Positions 43,117 through 51,850 of a stretch of 64,000 nucleotides of DNA are shown here, one piece after another. The translations under genes were made by a program, and so were the position numbers. Each line of letters starts with the position of its first letter. Position 1 is the first letter of the stretch. The notes beneath the pieces are model-generated. The model was not told the origin of the DNA. It did not search any database and worked only from the letters and a program-made list of their open reading frames with translations. The stretch comes from CAJQLB01 sp041392065 (lineage in GTDB: Bacteria > Bacteroidota > Bacteroidia > Flavobacteriales > Flavobacteriaceae), in assembly GCA_041392065.1 (NCBI GenBank), contig JAWKMU010000003.1, positions 62,001 through 126,000 on the forward strand, given 5' to 3'.

Positions 43117-44901
43117 TTATTTTAATTGTCTGTCTATTAAAGAAATTACATTGGCTGCCTTATCATAATCCTGTTTCATTTCTACATTTGAAAAAGGCGA
43201 ATATCTTGCCATTTCACAATTTTTAAGCAACTCTAAGAATTGCGAAACTGTATTCTGCTCTGCTGATTTATTTTGCAATAATTCTTGAATTTTTTCTTTT
43301 GAAAACTCACTAGTTTCAATATTTAATTTTGCCTTTAAGTAATTATGCAAAGCTCTTTCAAGAGCATTGTAAAATTGATCTTTATTCCCTAAAGTATTCT
43401 TAGCTTCTTTTAAATATTTTCTGGCTAATATATTTCCTTTTCTAATTCTATTGCCTTCAATATCTCCTTGTCTGGCTTCTTGTTTATGTCTTACAAATAT
43501 TGCAATAGGTATGGCTAAAAAAGGTGCTAATAAAAGTGTCCAAAACAACTTTGTTTTAAAGAATGTTGGCTGACTTATACTTACAAAATTTGTTTTCGTT
43601 TTAAATGACGCAAACTGATCTCCTGAAGTTATAATTTGTTGTTTTGGAGTGTTAGAATTTACAACTGTATTCGCAGTATTTATTGGTCCTTCATCAACAT
43701 TTATCACAATTTCATTTGAAGTAATTGTTTTATAACGTTCCGTCTTTAAATCGAAATACGAAAACGAAACACTTGGTATTGGATATTTGCCTTGATAGGA
43801 TGGTACAATGGTATATGAGTCTGACGACTTACCACTCATTCCATTTAAATTAACCGAAATATTTTCTTTATGTTCAGGTTCATAAACTTCTAAAGCGCTT
43901 GGAAGAGAAAGTTTTGGAAGTTTAAATAACTTTAAGTTTCCGTTTCCTGACACTTCAACATTTGCTTCAAGGGCTTCAGTAGCTTTTAAAGTTTGTTTTG
44001 ATGTAGTAACTTTAAAATCAAAATTTCCAACTGCTCCTGTAAAATCTATTGGTCGCCCAACTTCTGGCAATGGTTTTACGTTTATGGTTCTGCTTCCAGC
44101 AGCAACTGTGCGATGAACCGATTGCATTAAGCGTCCTCCAAAAATATCTCTTCTGTTGGTTGGGACATCTACTGTAACATCAAGTGTATATGGCTCTATT
44201 TCTAATTTTCCTGTCTTTTGAGGGTAAAGCACTGTTTTACGTAACACTACAAATCGATAATCTTCTCCATTATAAGTGCCATTTTCTATTTTAACGCCTT
44301 TCATCTCTATATTCTGACTCCAAAAATCATTAAATCCAGGCACGTCTAATTCACGCCAATTGCTTACTCCTGTATTTGGAGACACATATAATTTATAAAC
44401 TACAGTAATAGCTTCGTTTAAATAAGGATTGGTTTTAGAAACTTCAGCAACTAAGTGAATGTTTTGTTGTACGATGTAATCTGGATCGTTTGGGTCTTTT
44501 GGTATTTCAACAGCAGCTGTTACTGTAATATCTACAGGCAAGGTTTTATAAGTTTCGCCATCAATCTCAATAGTGGCTTGACCTATTTTAAAGTTGCCTC
44601 GTTCTTTGGGTGCTAAAAAATAACTATAGGTTTTGGAGAAAGACCTTACTCCATTAATCCATTGGTTACTGATAGATTGACTTGGTCCGCCAACAACCAT
44701 AAAGTTTTCAAAGCTTGGAGGATTAAAGTTATCGCCATCTTTGTTCATTTCAAAATCAACACGTAAGCGCTCGTTAACACCCAATTTTTTCTTACTTACT
44801 TTGGTCTCAAACTTTACTTCATTTGAAGTTTCATTTTGAGTAAACCCAAAAGCAGTTGTTAAGGCAAACACTACTATTAATATGTGTTTTTGAAATTTCA
44901 T
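43117..44901 (-). CDS. batD: BatD family protein
   Basis: A 594-residue exported and membrane-anchored protein. The signal peptide ends near AFGFTQ. The long periplasmic part has Ig-like beta domains (VKFETKVSKKKLGVNERLRV, YIVQQNIHLVAEVSKTNPYL, LTFTAVGNFDF-like strands). One membrane helix near residue 448 (KLFWTLLLAPFLAIPIAIFV) is followed by a cytosolic helical tail (ARKYLKEAKNTLGNKDQFYN). This is the standard BatD design. It is 10 bp upstream of batE and 22 bp downstream of batC. Confidence 0.9.
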   Translation of the reverse strand: MKFQKHILIVVFALTTAFGFTQNETSNEVKFETKVSKKKLGVNERLRVDFEMNKDGDNFNPPSFENFMVVGGPSQSISNQWINGVRSFSKTYSYFLAPKERGNFKIGQATIEIDGETYKTLPVDITVTAAVEIPKDPNDPDYIVQQNIHLVAEVSKTNPYLNEAITVVYKLYVSPNTGVSNWRELDVPGFNDFWSQNIEMKGVKIENGTYNGEDYRFVVLRKTVLYPQKTGKLEIEPYTLDVTVDVPTNRRDIFGGRLMQSVHRTVAAGSRTINVKPLPEVGRPIDFTGAVGNFDFKVTTSKQTLKATEALEANVEVSGNGNLKLFKLPKLSLPSALEVYEPEHKENISVNLNGMSGKSSDSYTIVPSYQGKYPIPSVSFSYFDLKTERYKTITSNEIVINVDEGPINTANTVVNSNTPKQQIITSGDQFASFKTKTNFVSISQPTFFKTKLFWTLLLAPFLAIPIAIFVRHKQEARQGDIEGNRIRKGNILARKYLKEAKNTLGNKDQFYNALERALHNYLKAKLNIETSEFSKEKIQELLQNKSAEQNTVSQFLELLKNCEMARYSPFSNVEMKQDYDKAANVISLIDRQLK

Positions 44902-44923
44902 TTTTTTGTAATAGTCGTGAGAT

Positions 44924-45736
44924 TTACCAATCCTTTTCGACCTTAACTTTTGGGCCTTTAGCTTTTTTAGCGTTTATTTTTTCCTGAACTTTCTTTTCCT
45001 GATTGTTCATGGCTTCTAACAGGTTTTTAATCTGTTGTGGCGAAAGTTTTCCTGGTTGTTGTTGCTGGTTTTTATTTTGATCTTTAGGGTCTTTGTTATC
45101 TTTTTCGTCATCAGGTTTCCCATTATCGTCTTCTTTATCATTTCCTTCCTGATCTTTTTGCTCGTCATCTCCTTGTTGGTCTTTGTTATCTTCTTTATCG
45201 TCGCCTTTATCTTTCTGATCTTCTTTATCCTTGTTTTCGTCTTCTTTTTTATCATCTTTGTTTTCGTCCTCACTCTTGTCGTTTTCGCCTTGACCTTGTT
45301 GTTCTGCACATTCTTTTGCTAAAGCAAAATTGTAGCGTGTTTCATCGTCTGAAGGATCATTACGCAGCGCATTTTTAAATGCTTCAACAGCTTCTTTGCA
45401 TAGATTTTGTTTCATGAATGCGTTGCCAATATTGTGATAAGCTCTATGTTTTTCCTTTTTTGTTGTTGCTGTTTCTGCAGCTTCTAAATGACGAAGCATT
45501 GCTTCATCAAAAAGCCCAGAATTGTAATAAGCGTTTCCTAAATTGTAAGTACCCTTAGAGTTAGAAGGCTTTTTTGATATGGCTTTTCTATATTCAATTT
45601 CAGCGTTTACAAAGTCTTCATTAACCAATTCATTGGCTTCGTAAATTAAGTCATTAGCCTGCACAAGTGCTTTATCCTTATCTTGAGAAAACCCAAAAAA
45701 AGAACACAAAATAAATATGTAAGTTAGCTTTTTCAT
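44924..45736 (-). CDS. batC: BatC: TPR protein with a highly charged linker
   Basis: A 270-residue protein. After the signal peptide (ending CSFFGFSQ) there are about three TPR units (residues about 25-140; NAEIEYRKAISKKPSNSKGT, AYYNSGLFDEAMLRHLEAAE, CKEAVEAFKNALRNDPSDDE). Residues about 145-230 are low-complexity Asp/Glu/Lys/Gln with few other residues. The C-terminus is LSPQQIKNLLEAMNNQEKKV followed by a Lys-rich end. This fits BatC. The charged stretch is likely disordered. Confidence 0.88.
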   Translation of the reverse strand: MKKLTYIFILCSFFGFSQDKDKALVQANDLIYEANELVNEDFVNAEIEYRKAISKKPSNSKGTYNLGNAYYNSGLFDEAMLRHLEAAETATTKKEKHRAYHNIGNAFMKQNLCKEAVEAFKNALRNDPSDDETRYNFALAKECAEQQGQGENDKSEDENKDDKKEDENKDKEDQKDKGDDKEDNKDQQGDDEQKDQEGNDKEDDNGKPDDEKDNKDPKDQNKNQQQQPGKLSPQQIKNLLEAMNNQEKKVQEKINAKKAKGPKVKVEKDW

Positions 45737-45808
45737 ACTGTTTTATGACTTGCTAAATTAAGAAAGCATTGCTTTTTTCTCGTTAAAAAATTTATAAAAT
45801 ATTTTGAT

Positions 45809-46843
45809 TTATAGGTTCTCATTAAACAGGTTTAAGCGACTTAGCCAAGCTGTTTTTCTTTCAAGCAAAAATATATCAATCAATAAAAAGAGAATTGCAA
45901 GAGCCAAAAACCACTGAAACTGGTCTTTATACTCAGCAAATTCTTTGGCTTCAAATTCTTTCTTATCCATTTTGTTTAAAATCTCTCTAATTGCCTCAAC
46001 CACTTCGTTGGTGTTTGCTCCATTTATATATTCGCCATTAGCTTCGTTGGCAATATCCTTAAGTGTATCTTCATTAAGTTTAGTAATAACGGTTTCACCT
46101 GAACTGTCTTTTTTGTAATTTAAAACGATTCCGTCACGTTTTATAGGTATTGGAGCGCCTTTTACGTCTCCAACTCCAATGGTAAAAATCTTAATACCTT
46201 CTTCTGCAGCAGCTTCTGCAACATCTTTGGCTACATCGCTATGATCCTCTCCATCTGAAATGATTATAAGCACACGATTTGTTTGTTCTTCATCATCATA
46301 ATAGGTTCTTGCCAATTGAATGGCCTCATTAATAGCAGTACCTTGTGAAGAAAGCATGTCTGTATTCATACTTTGTAAAAACATTTTTGCCGAAGCATAA
46401 TCTGTTGTAATAGGTAATTGCGGAAATGCTTTTCCTGCATAAGCTATAATACCTATTCTATCGCTTGCTAAATTATTTACGATTTGTGTTACGAGCTGCT
46501 TGGATTTTTCAAGACGGTTTGGTGCAATATCTTCTGCTAACATACTTTTTGAAACATCAACTGCAAAAACTATATCTACGCCTTGACGTTTAACAGTTTC
46601 AAGCTTTGTACCTATTTTAGGATTTACCATAGCAATGGTAAGACAGCCAAAAGCTAAACACAATACTAAAAGCTTTAAAATAGGTTTAAAATGTGACCTA
46701 TTAGGACTTAATCTTTTTATGATTTTTTGGTTGGCGAATTTATTTTGGGTATGACGTTTCCATAGCTGTAAAATGGTAAACAACACAATAAGTACTGGAA
46801 TAACCAATAGTAACCAAAACCATATTTTTTCTTCTAACTGCAT
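45809..46843 (-). CDS. batB: BatB: von Willebrand factor A domain membrane protein
   Basis: A 344-residue inner-membrane protein. Two membrane helices flank the start (about 9-26 and 54-74), then a VWA domain with a complete MIDAS motif (DIVFAVDVSKSMLAEDIAPN), Thr in QLPITTDYASAKM, and VLIISDGEDHSDVAKD. A C-terminal helix lies near residues 310-328. It starts directly before batA's end, with no intervening base. BatA and BatB are thought to work together with the MoxR ATPase. Confidence 0.92.
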   Translation of the reverse strand: MQLEEKIWFWLLLVIPVLIVLFTILQLWKRHTQNKFANQKIIKRLSPNRSHFKPILKLLVLCLAFGCLTIAMVNPKIGTKLETVKRQGVDIVFAVDVSKSMLAEDIAPNRLEKSKQLVTQIVNNLASDRIGIIAYAGKAFPQLPITTDYASAKMFLQSMNTDMLSSQGTAINEAIQLARTYYDDEEQTNRVLIIISDGEDHSDVAKDVAEAAAEEGIKIFTIGVGDVKGAPIPIKRDGIVLNYKKDSSGETVITKLNEDTLKDIANEANGEYINGANTNEVVEAIREILNKMDKKEFEAKEFAEYKDQFQWFLALAILFLLIDIFLLERKTAWLSRLNLFNENL

Positions 46844-47848
46844 TTATACAAAACTTCTAAAAATGGTATACCTTAACAACAACTCTAATAGCAGTAAAAA
46901 TCCTGCTAATAAAACAAGAGGTCTAAATTTTTCATCATAGTTATAAAACTTAAACTCTTCGACATCTGTTTTTTCAAGCTTGTTTATTTCGGTATATATT
47001 TCTTTTAATTTCTGATTATTAGTTGCTCTAAAATACTTTCCTCCTGTAACGTCTGCTATTTCTTGCAGCAGTTTTTCGTCAATTTCAACTTGAACACGAC
47101 CATATTGAAAATCGCCATTACGCAAAATTCCAACTGGCGACAGAGCCATTCCGTTAGTTCCTAAACCAATAGTATAGGTTTTAATACCATATTCTACTGC
47201 AAGTTCGCTTGCAGTATTTGGGTCTATAAACCCTGAATTATTAACTCCATCTGTAAGCAAAATAATGACCTTACTTTTGGCTTTGCTGTCTTTAAGTCTA
47301 TTGACTGCTGTTGCCAATCCCATTCCAATGGCTGTTCCGCCTTCAATAATTGTATTGTATTTAATGTCTTCTAAAGATCTAAGAACAATAGATTTGTCAC
47401 TTGTAATTGGAGTTTTAGTATAACTTTCTCCTGCGTATTCTACCAAACCTATTCTATCGTTTGGTCTGCCTTGAATAAAATCTGCAGCAACATTTTTAAG
47501 GGCTTCTAAACGATTTGGTTTTAAATCTTTTGCCAGCATACTTGCCGAAACATCAATTGCCATAACAATATCTATACCTCTTGTAGTTTTTGTTTTTGAT
47601 GAAATATCAACTGTTTGAGGTCTCGCTAATGCAGTAATTAATAAAGCAAGTGCAATTAACCTTAAGGCAAATAAAATATGTCTTAGCTTTGGCAACCATG
47701 ATGAAGTAACTTTAAACCCTTTTAAACTTGATATTTTAAGTTCGGCAGTTTGTTTATTATGCTTGAAAATATACCATAAGACAGCTATTGGCAGTGCCAA
47801 AAGCAGCCAAAACCATTCTTTGTTTAAAAATTCTATTCCTTCAAACAT
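46844..47848 (-). CDS. batA: BatA: von Willebrand factor A domain membrane protein
   Basis: A 334-residue inner-membrane protein with the same layout as BatB. The N-terminus FLNKEWFWLLLALPIAVLWY is the first helix, a second lies near residues 56-73, and the VWA domain has DIVMAIDVSASMLAKDLKPN (MIDAS), KTPITSDKSIVLRSL and VIILLTDGVNNSGFIDP. A C-terminal helix ends the protein. It overlaps the BatD-like gene by one base (47848) and abuts batB. Confidence 0.92.
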   Translation of the reverse strand: MFEGIEFLNKEWFWLLLALPIAVLWYIFKHNKQTAELKISSLKGFKVTSSWLPKLRHILFALRLIALALLITALARPQTVDISSKTKTTRGIDIVMAIDVSASMLAKDLKPNRLEALKNVAADFIQGRPNDRIGLVEYAGESYTKTPITSDKSIVLRSLEDIKYNTIIEGGTAIGMGLATAVNRLKDSKAKSKVIILLTDGVNNSGFIDPNTASELAVEYGIKTYTIGLGTNGMALSPVGILRNGDFQYGRVQVEIDEKLLQEIADVTGGKYFRATNNQKLKEIYTEINKLEKTDVEEFKFYNYDEKFRPLVLLAGFLLLLELLLRYTIFRSFV

Positions 47849-49581
47849 TATTTATCTTCTTCTCTAAGTTTTAACAATTCGATCGAGCTTACAATACGCT
47901 CAGTAATTTGGTCTGCATAGACATCGTCTTGTTTCCAAATAAGCACCACTTGTTGTAAAATATTTTCTTTAGTAAACCCTAAAATGATATAATTACCTTT
48001 TTCAACTTTTCCAGTCAAAGGCATTTTAAAATCTGCTGTTCCAAAAGTTTTTAGGCCCTCTTGACCATTTGGTGTAATAAATTGCTCATTCTTGGTAATG
48101 ATATTTTGTGCTCCTCTTTTTTCTAACTCTTTTAATTGGCTTTCGGCTACTTTGGTTAAATCAATTTTGTTTTCGTTAGCTTCCTCACTACTTTCTTGTT
48201 GGTTTGGCTGCAAATTTGGATTGAACTTGGTGGTCATTACAAGAATATCAAGAGTAGAGTTAATACCTCCATAAGTAAAAGCAGATACCTTAATTTTATC
48301 TTTTACTTCCTCTGGAAGTTCAATGTTAGTTCTCTTTAATACTTTTGGAGTTGTCATAATGACTCCTGGAGCTCCATACTCGCTAGTAATCCACTCTTTG
48401 GTTTCCAGTAATTCCTTGCTTTGATGACCAATAATCGTATCTTTTACATAGGCAAAACCATAGTGTAATGATAAGCCAATGTAGGTTGCAATTAATAGCG
48501 TAATTGATACTGCGACAGTAATTATAATTTTTTTCTTTTTCTTTCTTTTGGCAAGCTCTTCCTGATACTTTTGGTCTGCTAAAAGTTCTTCTTCGGTTGG
48601 TTCCGGAAGTGCTTGTTTTACTTGGTCTATTTCAACATCAATAGTATTTCTGTCTAATTTGGCAAGCTCAATATCTGGTTTAGATTTAGCAAATTTCACT
48701 AAGTCTGCACGTTTTAAAATGGTCTCGATATTTTTTATATCGTCTTTGCTAATATCTATTTGATTACCTTCTCTAAGTAGGTTTAGTCTACTAATTAATT
48801 GGTCTGTTGTACTTTCTAATGCACGATCGTACACCTTTTCGTCAAGATATTTTCTGATAATTTGAGTTAAATCTGAATAATAAGCTTTGATTTCGTTATT
48901 CTCTAAATAATGCGAATTATCCAAAGCTTGAAGCGCCAATTTTGCGCGTTCATAAGGTGGTAGCAAAGCTACTTTTTCTTCTTCTGTAAGCGGTTTTTCT
49001 CGCCAAATAAACCAATATAACAAGAATGCAATGAGAGCTATAATTAGCAAAATTCCTAAAAGATACAGCCACCATTTGCTCGCGCTTTTATTAACTTCTA
49101 TAATTGGCTTAATGTCATACAAACCTTGTTTTGTTGTGTCAACAACAATATTTCTTACCTCAACTTTCATAGAATCTGTAAGAAATTCGTAATCACCAAT
49201 CAATACTTTTTGTCTTGGAATAGTGTATTTCCCTGAGTCAAACTGTGTAAGTCCATACTTTTTGATAAGTTTGAACCTATCGTTCATTTTTGTAGCTTCA
49301 ACATCATAGGATTCTATCATTTCAAGAGGTTGAAACGTTTGTCCTTCAGGAAAAACCACCAAACTTGTAGTATCTACGTCAACTTCAATTTTATAGGTGA
49401 GTTCTTGACCTATTTTAATTGATAAAGAGTCTATTGAAGCTTCAATTTTTTGTGCAAAAGTGTAGAATGACAGAAGACAGAAGACAGAAGACAGAATAAG
49501 TTTCAATCCATTAGCTGAAAGAAGTTTTTGCTCTTGATTCTTTGCTCTTGATTCTTTTGTATTTAAATTATTTTGCTCCAT
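47848..49581 (-). CDS. BatD-like / DUF4381-like membrane protein in the Bat operon
   Basis: A 577-residue protein. After a signal peptide encoded largely by heptamer repeats (residues about 26-44, ending FYTFAQ), there is a beta domain (KIEASIDSLSIKIGQELTYK), a membrane helix (about residues 170-192), and a long cytosolic stretch rich in Lys/Glu (LPPYERAKLALQALDNSHYL, YYSDLTQIIRKYLDEKVYDR). A second membrane segment lies near residue 355, followed by a C-terminal domain. The design recalls BatD and DUF4381 proteins. The start MEQNNLNTKESRAKNQEQ is itself made of repeats, and no other in-frame ATG occurs before residue 84. Confidence 0.8.
   Translation of the reverse strand: MEQNNLNTKESRAKNQEQKLLSANGLKLILSSVFCLLSFYTFAQKIEASIDSLSIKIGQELTYKIEVDVDTTSLVVFPEGQTFQPLEMIESYDVEATKMNDRFKLIKKYGLTQFDSGKYTIPRQKVLIGDYEFLTDSMKVEVRNIVVDTTKQGLYDIKPIIEVNKSASKWWLYLLGILLIIALIAFLLYWFIWREKPLTEEEKVALLPPYERAKLALQALDNSHYLENNEIKAYYSDLTQIIRKYLDEKVYDRALESTTDQLISRLNLLREGNQIDISKDDIKNIETILKRADLVKFAKSKPDIELAKLDRNTIDVEIDQVKQALPEPTEEELLADQKYQEELAKRKKKKKIIITVAVSITLLIATYIGLSLHYGFAYVKDTIIGHQSKELLETKEWITSEYGAPGVIMTTPKVLKRTNIELPEEVKDKIKVSAFTYGGINSTLDILVMTTKFNPNLQPNQQESSEEANENKIDLTKVAESQLKELEKRGAQNIITKNEQFITPNGQEGLKTFGTADFKMPLTGKVEKGNYIILGFTKENILQQVVLIWKQDDVYADQITERIVSSIELLKLREEDK
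49469..49496. repeat. Four perfect tandem copies of the heptamer GACAGAA
   Basis: 28 bp, 4 x 7, with no mismatch. On the coding (minus) strand it reads TTCTGTC and encodes about residues 29-38 of the BatD-like protein, the hydrophobic core of its signal peptide. The unit is not a multiple of three, so gain or loss of one copy would shift the frame. Confidence 0.95.
49527..49554. repeat. Two perfect copies of a 14-bp unit, TTTGCTCTTGATTC
   Basis: Copies at 49527-49540 and 49541-49554. Each unit can be read as two related heptamers (TTCTTTG and CTCTTGA). They encode about residues 10-19 of the BatD-like protein. Confidence 0.9.
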
Positions 49582-49589
49582 TTTTAATA

Positions 49590-49616
49590 GGTTTCGACTA
49601 CGCTCAACCTGACATT
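49590..49616. repeat. Possible dispersed repeat element between the DUF58 and BatD-like genes
   Basis: The 40 bp between the two genes is almost entirely GGTTTCGACTACGCTCAACC plus TGACATT, with complementary ends GGTT/AACC. I recall elements of the type TTTCGACTxCGCTCAACCTGACA as common between genes in flavobacterial genomes, but only one copy is seen here. Confidence 0.5.
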
Positions 49617-49621
49617 CTTTA

Positions 49622-50488
49622 TTATCCTCTCCTTTTAAAATATCCCAACATTTTTTTTACGTAACTTTCATCAACACGACAATCAATAACTCCTGCTCCA
49701 GATTTTGTAAAACTATCATTATAGTAGTCTACTTTTTGCTGATAGAATTTACCATAATTGTGTCGCACTTTTTTTGATGAGGTATTAACCAACATCAATT
49801 CTCCCGTTTCTTCATCAAGCATTTGAACCATGCCAAGATTTGGTATCGTTTCTTCATGCTTGTCATAAACCCTAATTCCTGTAACATCATGCTTTTTTGC
49901 AGCAATTTTTAAAGTATGGTTGTAATCATCGGCAATAAAATCACTAAGCACAAAAACAATAGCTTTTTTCTTCATTACGCTTGACAAAAACTTTAAAGCT
50001 TCGGCAACATTTGTGTTTTTGCTTTTAGGTTGAAACTCTATCAACTCTCTAATAATACGTAACACATGAGATTTCCCTTTCTTTGGTGGAATGTATAATT
50101 CAACTTCATCAGAAAATAAAATCAACCCAATCTTATCATTATTTTGTGTTGCTGAAAACGCTAAAGTGGCAGCAATTTCAGTAACCACTTCACTTTTAAA
50201 TTGCTCTTCTGTTCCAAAAAGCTCTGAACCAGATACATCAACCATTAGCATCATGGTAAGTTCTCGTTCTTCTTCAAAAACTTTAATATGAGGTTCGTTG
50301 GTTCTGGCTGTAACGTTCCAATCTATATTTCTAACATCATCGCCATATTGATATTGGCGCACTTCACTAAAGGTCATACCTCGTCCTTTAAAGGTAGAAT
50401 GGTATTCTCCTCCAAAAATGTGATCAGACAAACGACGTGTCTTAATTTCAATTTTTCGAACTTTTTTAAGTAACTCTTTAGTATCCAT
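49622..50488 (-). CDS. DUF58 domain protein of the MoxR/Bat operon
   Basis: A 288-residue cytosolic protein. The N-terminus contains RLSDHIFGGEYHSTFKGRGM and SEVRQYQYGDDVRNIDWNVT, the DUF58 signature. A VWA-like fold follows with a MIDAS-type MLMVDVSGSELFG and FVLSDFIADDYNHTLKIAAK. DUF58 proteins nearly always lie next to MoxR ATPases and are thought to be their partners. The gene is bounded on both sides by short-repeat DNA (50489-50561 upstream and 49469-49616 downstream). Confidence 0.92.
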   Translation of the reverse strand: MDTKELLKKVRKIEIKTRRLSDHIFGGEYHSTFKGRGMTFSEVRQYQYGDDVRNIDWNVTARTNEPHIKVFEEERELTMMLMVDVSGSELFGTEEQFKSEVVTEIAATLAFSATQNNDKIGLILFSDEVELYIPPKKGKSHVLRIIRELIEFQPKSKNTNVAEALKFLSSVMKKKAIVFVLSDFIADDYNHTLKIAAKKHDVTGIRVYDKHEETIPNLGMVQMLDEETGELMLVNTSSKKVRHNYGKFYQQKVDYYNDSFTKSGAGVIDCRVDESYVKKMLGYFKRRG

Positions 50489-50561
50489 GTTTCAATTTAC
50501 GATTACAGATTTTGATTTACGATTTCTAAAATCGTGATTCGTCATTCTAAAATCTTAAATC
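50489..50561. repeat. Degenerate direct repeats between moxR and the DUF58 gene
   Basis: ATTTACGATT occurs at 50495-50504 and 50515-50524 (20 bp apart). TTCTAAAATC occurs at 50524-50533 and 50545-50554 (21 bp apart). The whole 73-bp gap is made of such AT-rich phrases. Confidence 0.75.
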
Positions 50562-51566
50562 CTATGGTACTTCAATCTCGTTAACAATCTTGTTTATGAT
50601 GTCTTCTGAAGTGACATTTTCTGCCTCAGCTTCGTAAGTAATACCTATTCTGTGACGTAATACATCATGTACAACAGCGCGAACATCTTCAGGAATCACA
50701 TAACCTCTACGTTTTATAAACGCATAACATTTAGCAGCATTGGCAAGGTTAATACTTCCACGTGGAGATGCTCCAAATGAAATAAGTGGTTTTAAATCGG
50801 CTAGTTTATATTTTTCAGGATAGCGTGTTGCAAACACAATATCAAGGATATATTTTTCTATTTTTTCGTCCATGTAAACTTCACGAACAGCTTGCTGAGC
50901 TTTAAGTATTTGCTCTAAAGAAACTACTGGATTTACTTTTTCAAAACCAGCTTTCAAGTTAGCACGAACAATAAGCTGTTCTTCTGCCATTTTAGGATAA
51001 TCAATAACTGTTTTAAGCATAAAACGGTCTACCTGAGCTTCAGGCAAAGGATAAGTTCCTTCTTGTTCTACAGGGTTTTGAGTAGCCATTACTAAGAATG
51101 GTTTATCTAATATAAAGGTTTCGTCACCAATAGTTACTTGCTTTTCTTGCATAGCTTCTAATAAAGCCGATTGCACTTTTGCTGGAGCTCTGTTAATCTC
51201 ATCTGCTAAAACAAAATTTGCAAAAATTGGGCCTTTCTTAATCGTGAAATCGTTCTGCTTTATATTGTAAATTAAAGTACCAACAACATCTGCTGGTAAT
51301 AAATCTGGTGTAAACTGAATTCTACTAAAACTCCCATCAACAGCCTGAGACAATGTATTAATTGCTAATGTTTTTGCCAAACCAGGAACACCTTCAAGTA
51401 GAATATGTCCTTGACCGAGTAAGCCAATTAGCAAACGCTCTACCATGTGTTTTTGTCCAACAATAACTTTGTTCATTTCAAGTGTGAGCAAATCAACAAA
51501 AGCACTTTCTTTTTCAATTTTCTCGCTAATTGCTTTAATGTCAATTGTACTTGTTTCTTCCATCAT
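50562..51566 (-). CDS. moxR: MoxR family AAA+ ATPase
   Basis: A 334-residue cytosolic ATPase. The Walker A motif is ILLEGVPGLAKTLAINTLSQ, Walker B is NFVLADEINRAPAKVQSALL, followed by the MoxR phrase EAMQEKQVTIGDETF, sensor-1 VMATQNPVEQEGTYPLPEAQ and the sensor-2 region SFGASPRGSINLANAAKCYA. MoxR ATPases act as chaperones that mature or activate partner complexes with VWA proteins. It is the first gene of the operon that continues through DUF58 and batA-E. A further Met at the start (MMEE) leaves a one-residue doubt about the start. Confidence 0.95.
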   Translation of the reverse strand: MMEETSTIDIKAISEKIEKESAFVDLLTLEMNKVIVGQKHMVERLLIGLLGQGHILLEGVPGLAKTLAINTLSQAVDGSFSRIQFTPDLLPADVVGTLIYNIKQNDFTIKKGPIFANFVLADEINRAPAKVQSALLEAMQEKQVTIGDETFILDKPFLVMATQNPVEQEGTYPLPEAQVDRFMLKTVIDYPKMAEEQLIVRANLKAGFEKVNPVVSLEQILKAQQAVREVYMDEKIEKYILDIVFATRYPEKYKLADLKPLISFGASPRGSINLANAAKCYAFIKRRGYVIPEDVRAVVHDVLRHRIGITYEAEAENVTSEDIINKIVNEIEVP

Positions 51567-51780
51567 ATTTTATTTTTTTGAGGCGTGAATATAACGCACT
51601 TTTTTTAACACCGCAAATTGTTAAAATATTTCGTGCAACGCTGTTAATAATTGGTTAAAAAATTAACTACTAATCAATGTGCCTTCTTTATAAACCAACA
51701 AGTAATGTTTATATATTTCATTGCTTAAAAAAACTTATTTTTTTGATATTATTTATATATGGTTTTTTAATTAAAACTCA

Positions 51781-51788
51781 TATATTTG
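51781..51788 (+). promoter_or_regulatory. Bacteroidota -7 promoter element for atpD-atpC
   Basis: TATATTTG is an exact match. The atpD ATG is 62 bp downstream, which gives an unusually long leader of about 55 nt for this window. The rest of the 284-bp gap to moxR is AT-rich without other features I can support. Confidence 0.7.
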
Positions 51789-51850
51789 CAGCGCGAAAAA
51801 CGAGGTGTCTTTTCGATTAAATTTAAAGCAAAACATTAAACAGATAAGTA

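Noticed and set aside
45035..45322. A 95-residue, very hydrophobic plus-strand reading frame opposite batC
   Set aside because: It is the complement of the Lys/Asp/Glu-rich low-complexity part of BatC. GAA/GAT/AAA codons read backwards give Phe, Ile and Val. It has no ribosome site or promoter.
49469..49554. A possible CRISPR-like array
   Set aside because: The units are directly adjacent, with no spacers, only 7 or 14 bp long, and inside a coding region. No cas gene is in the window.
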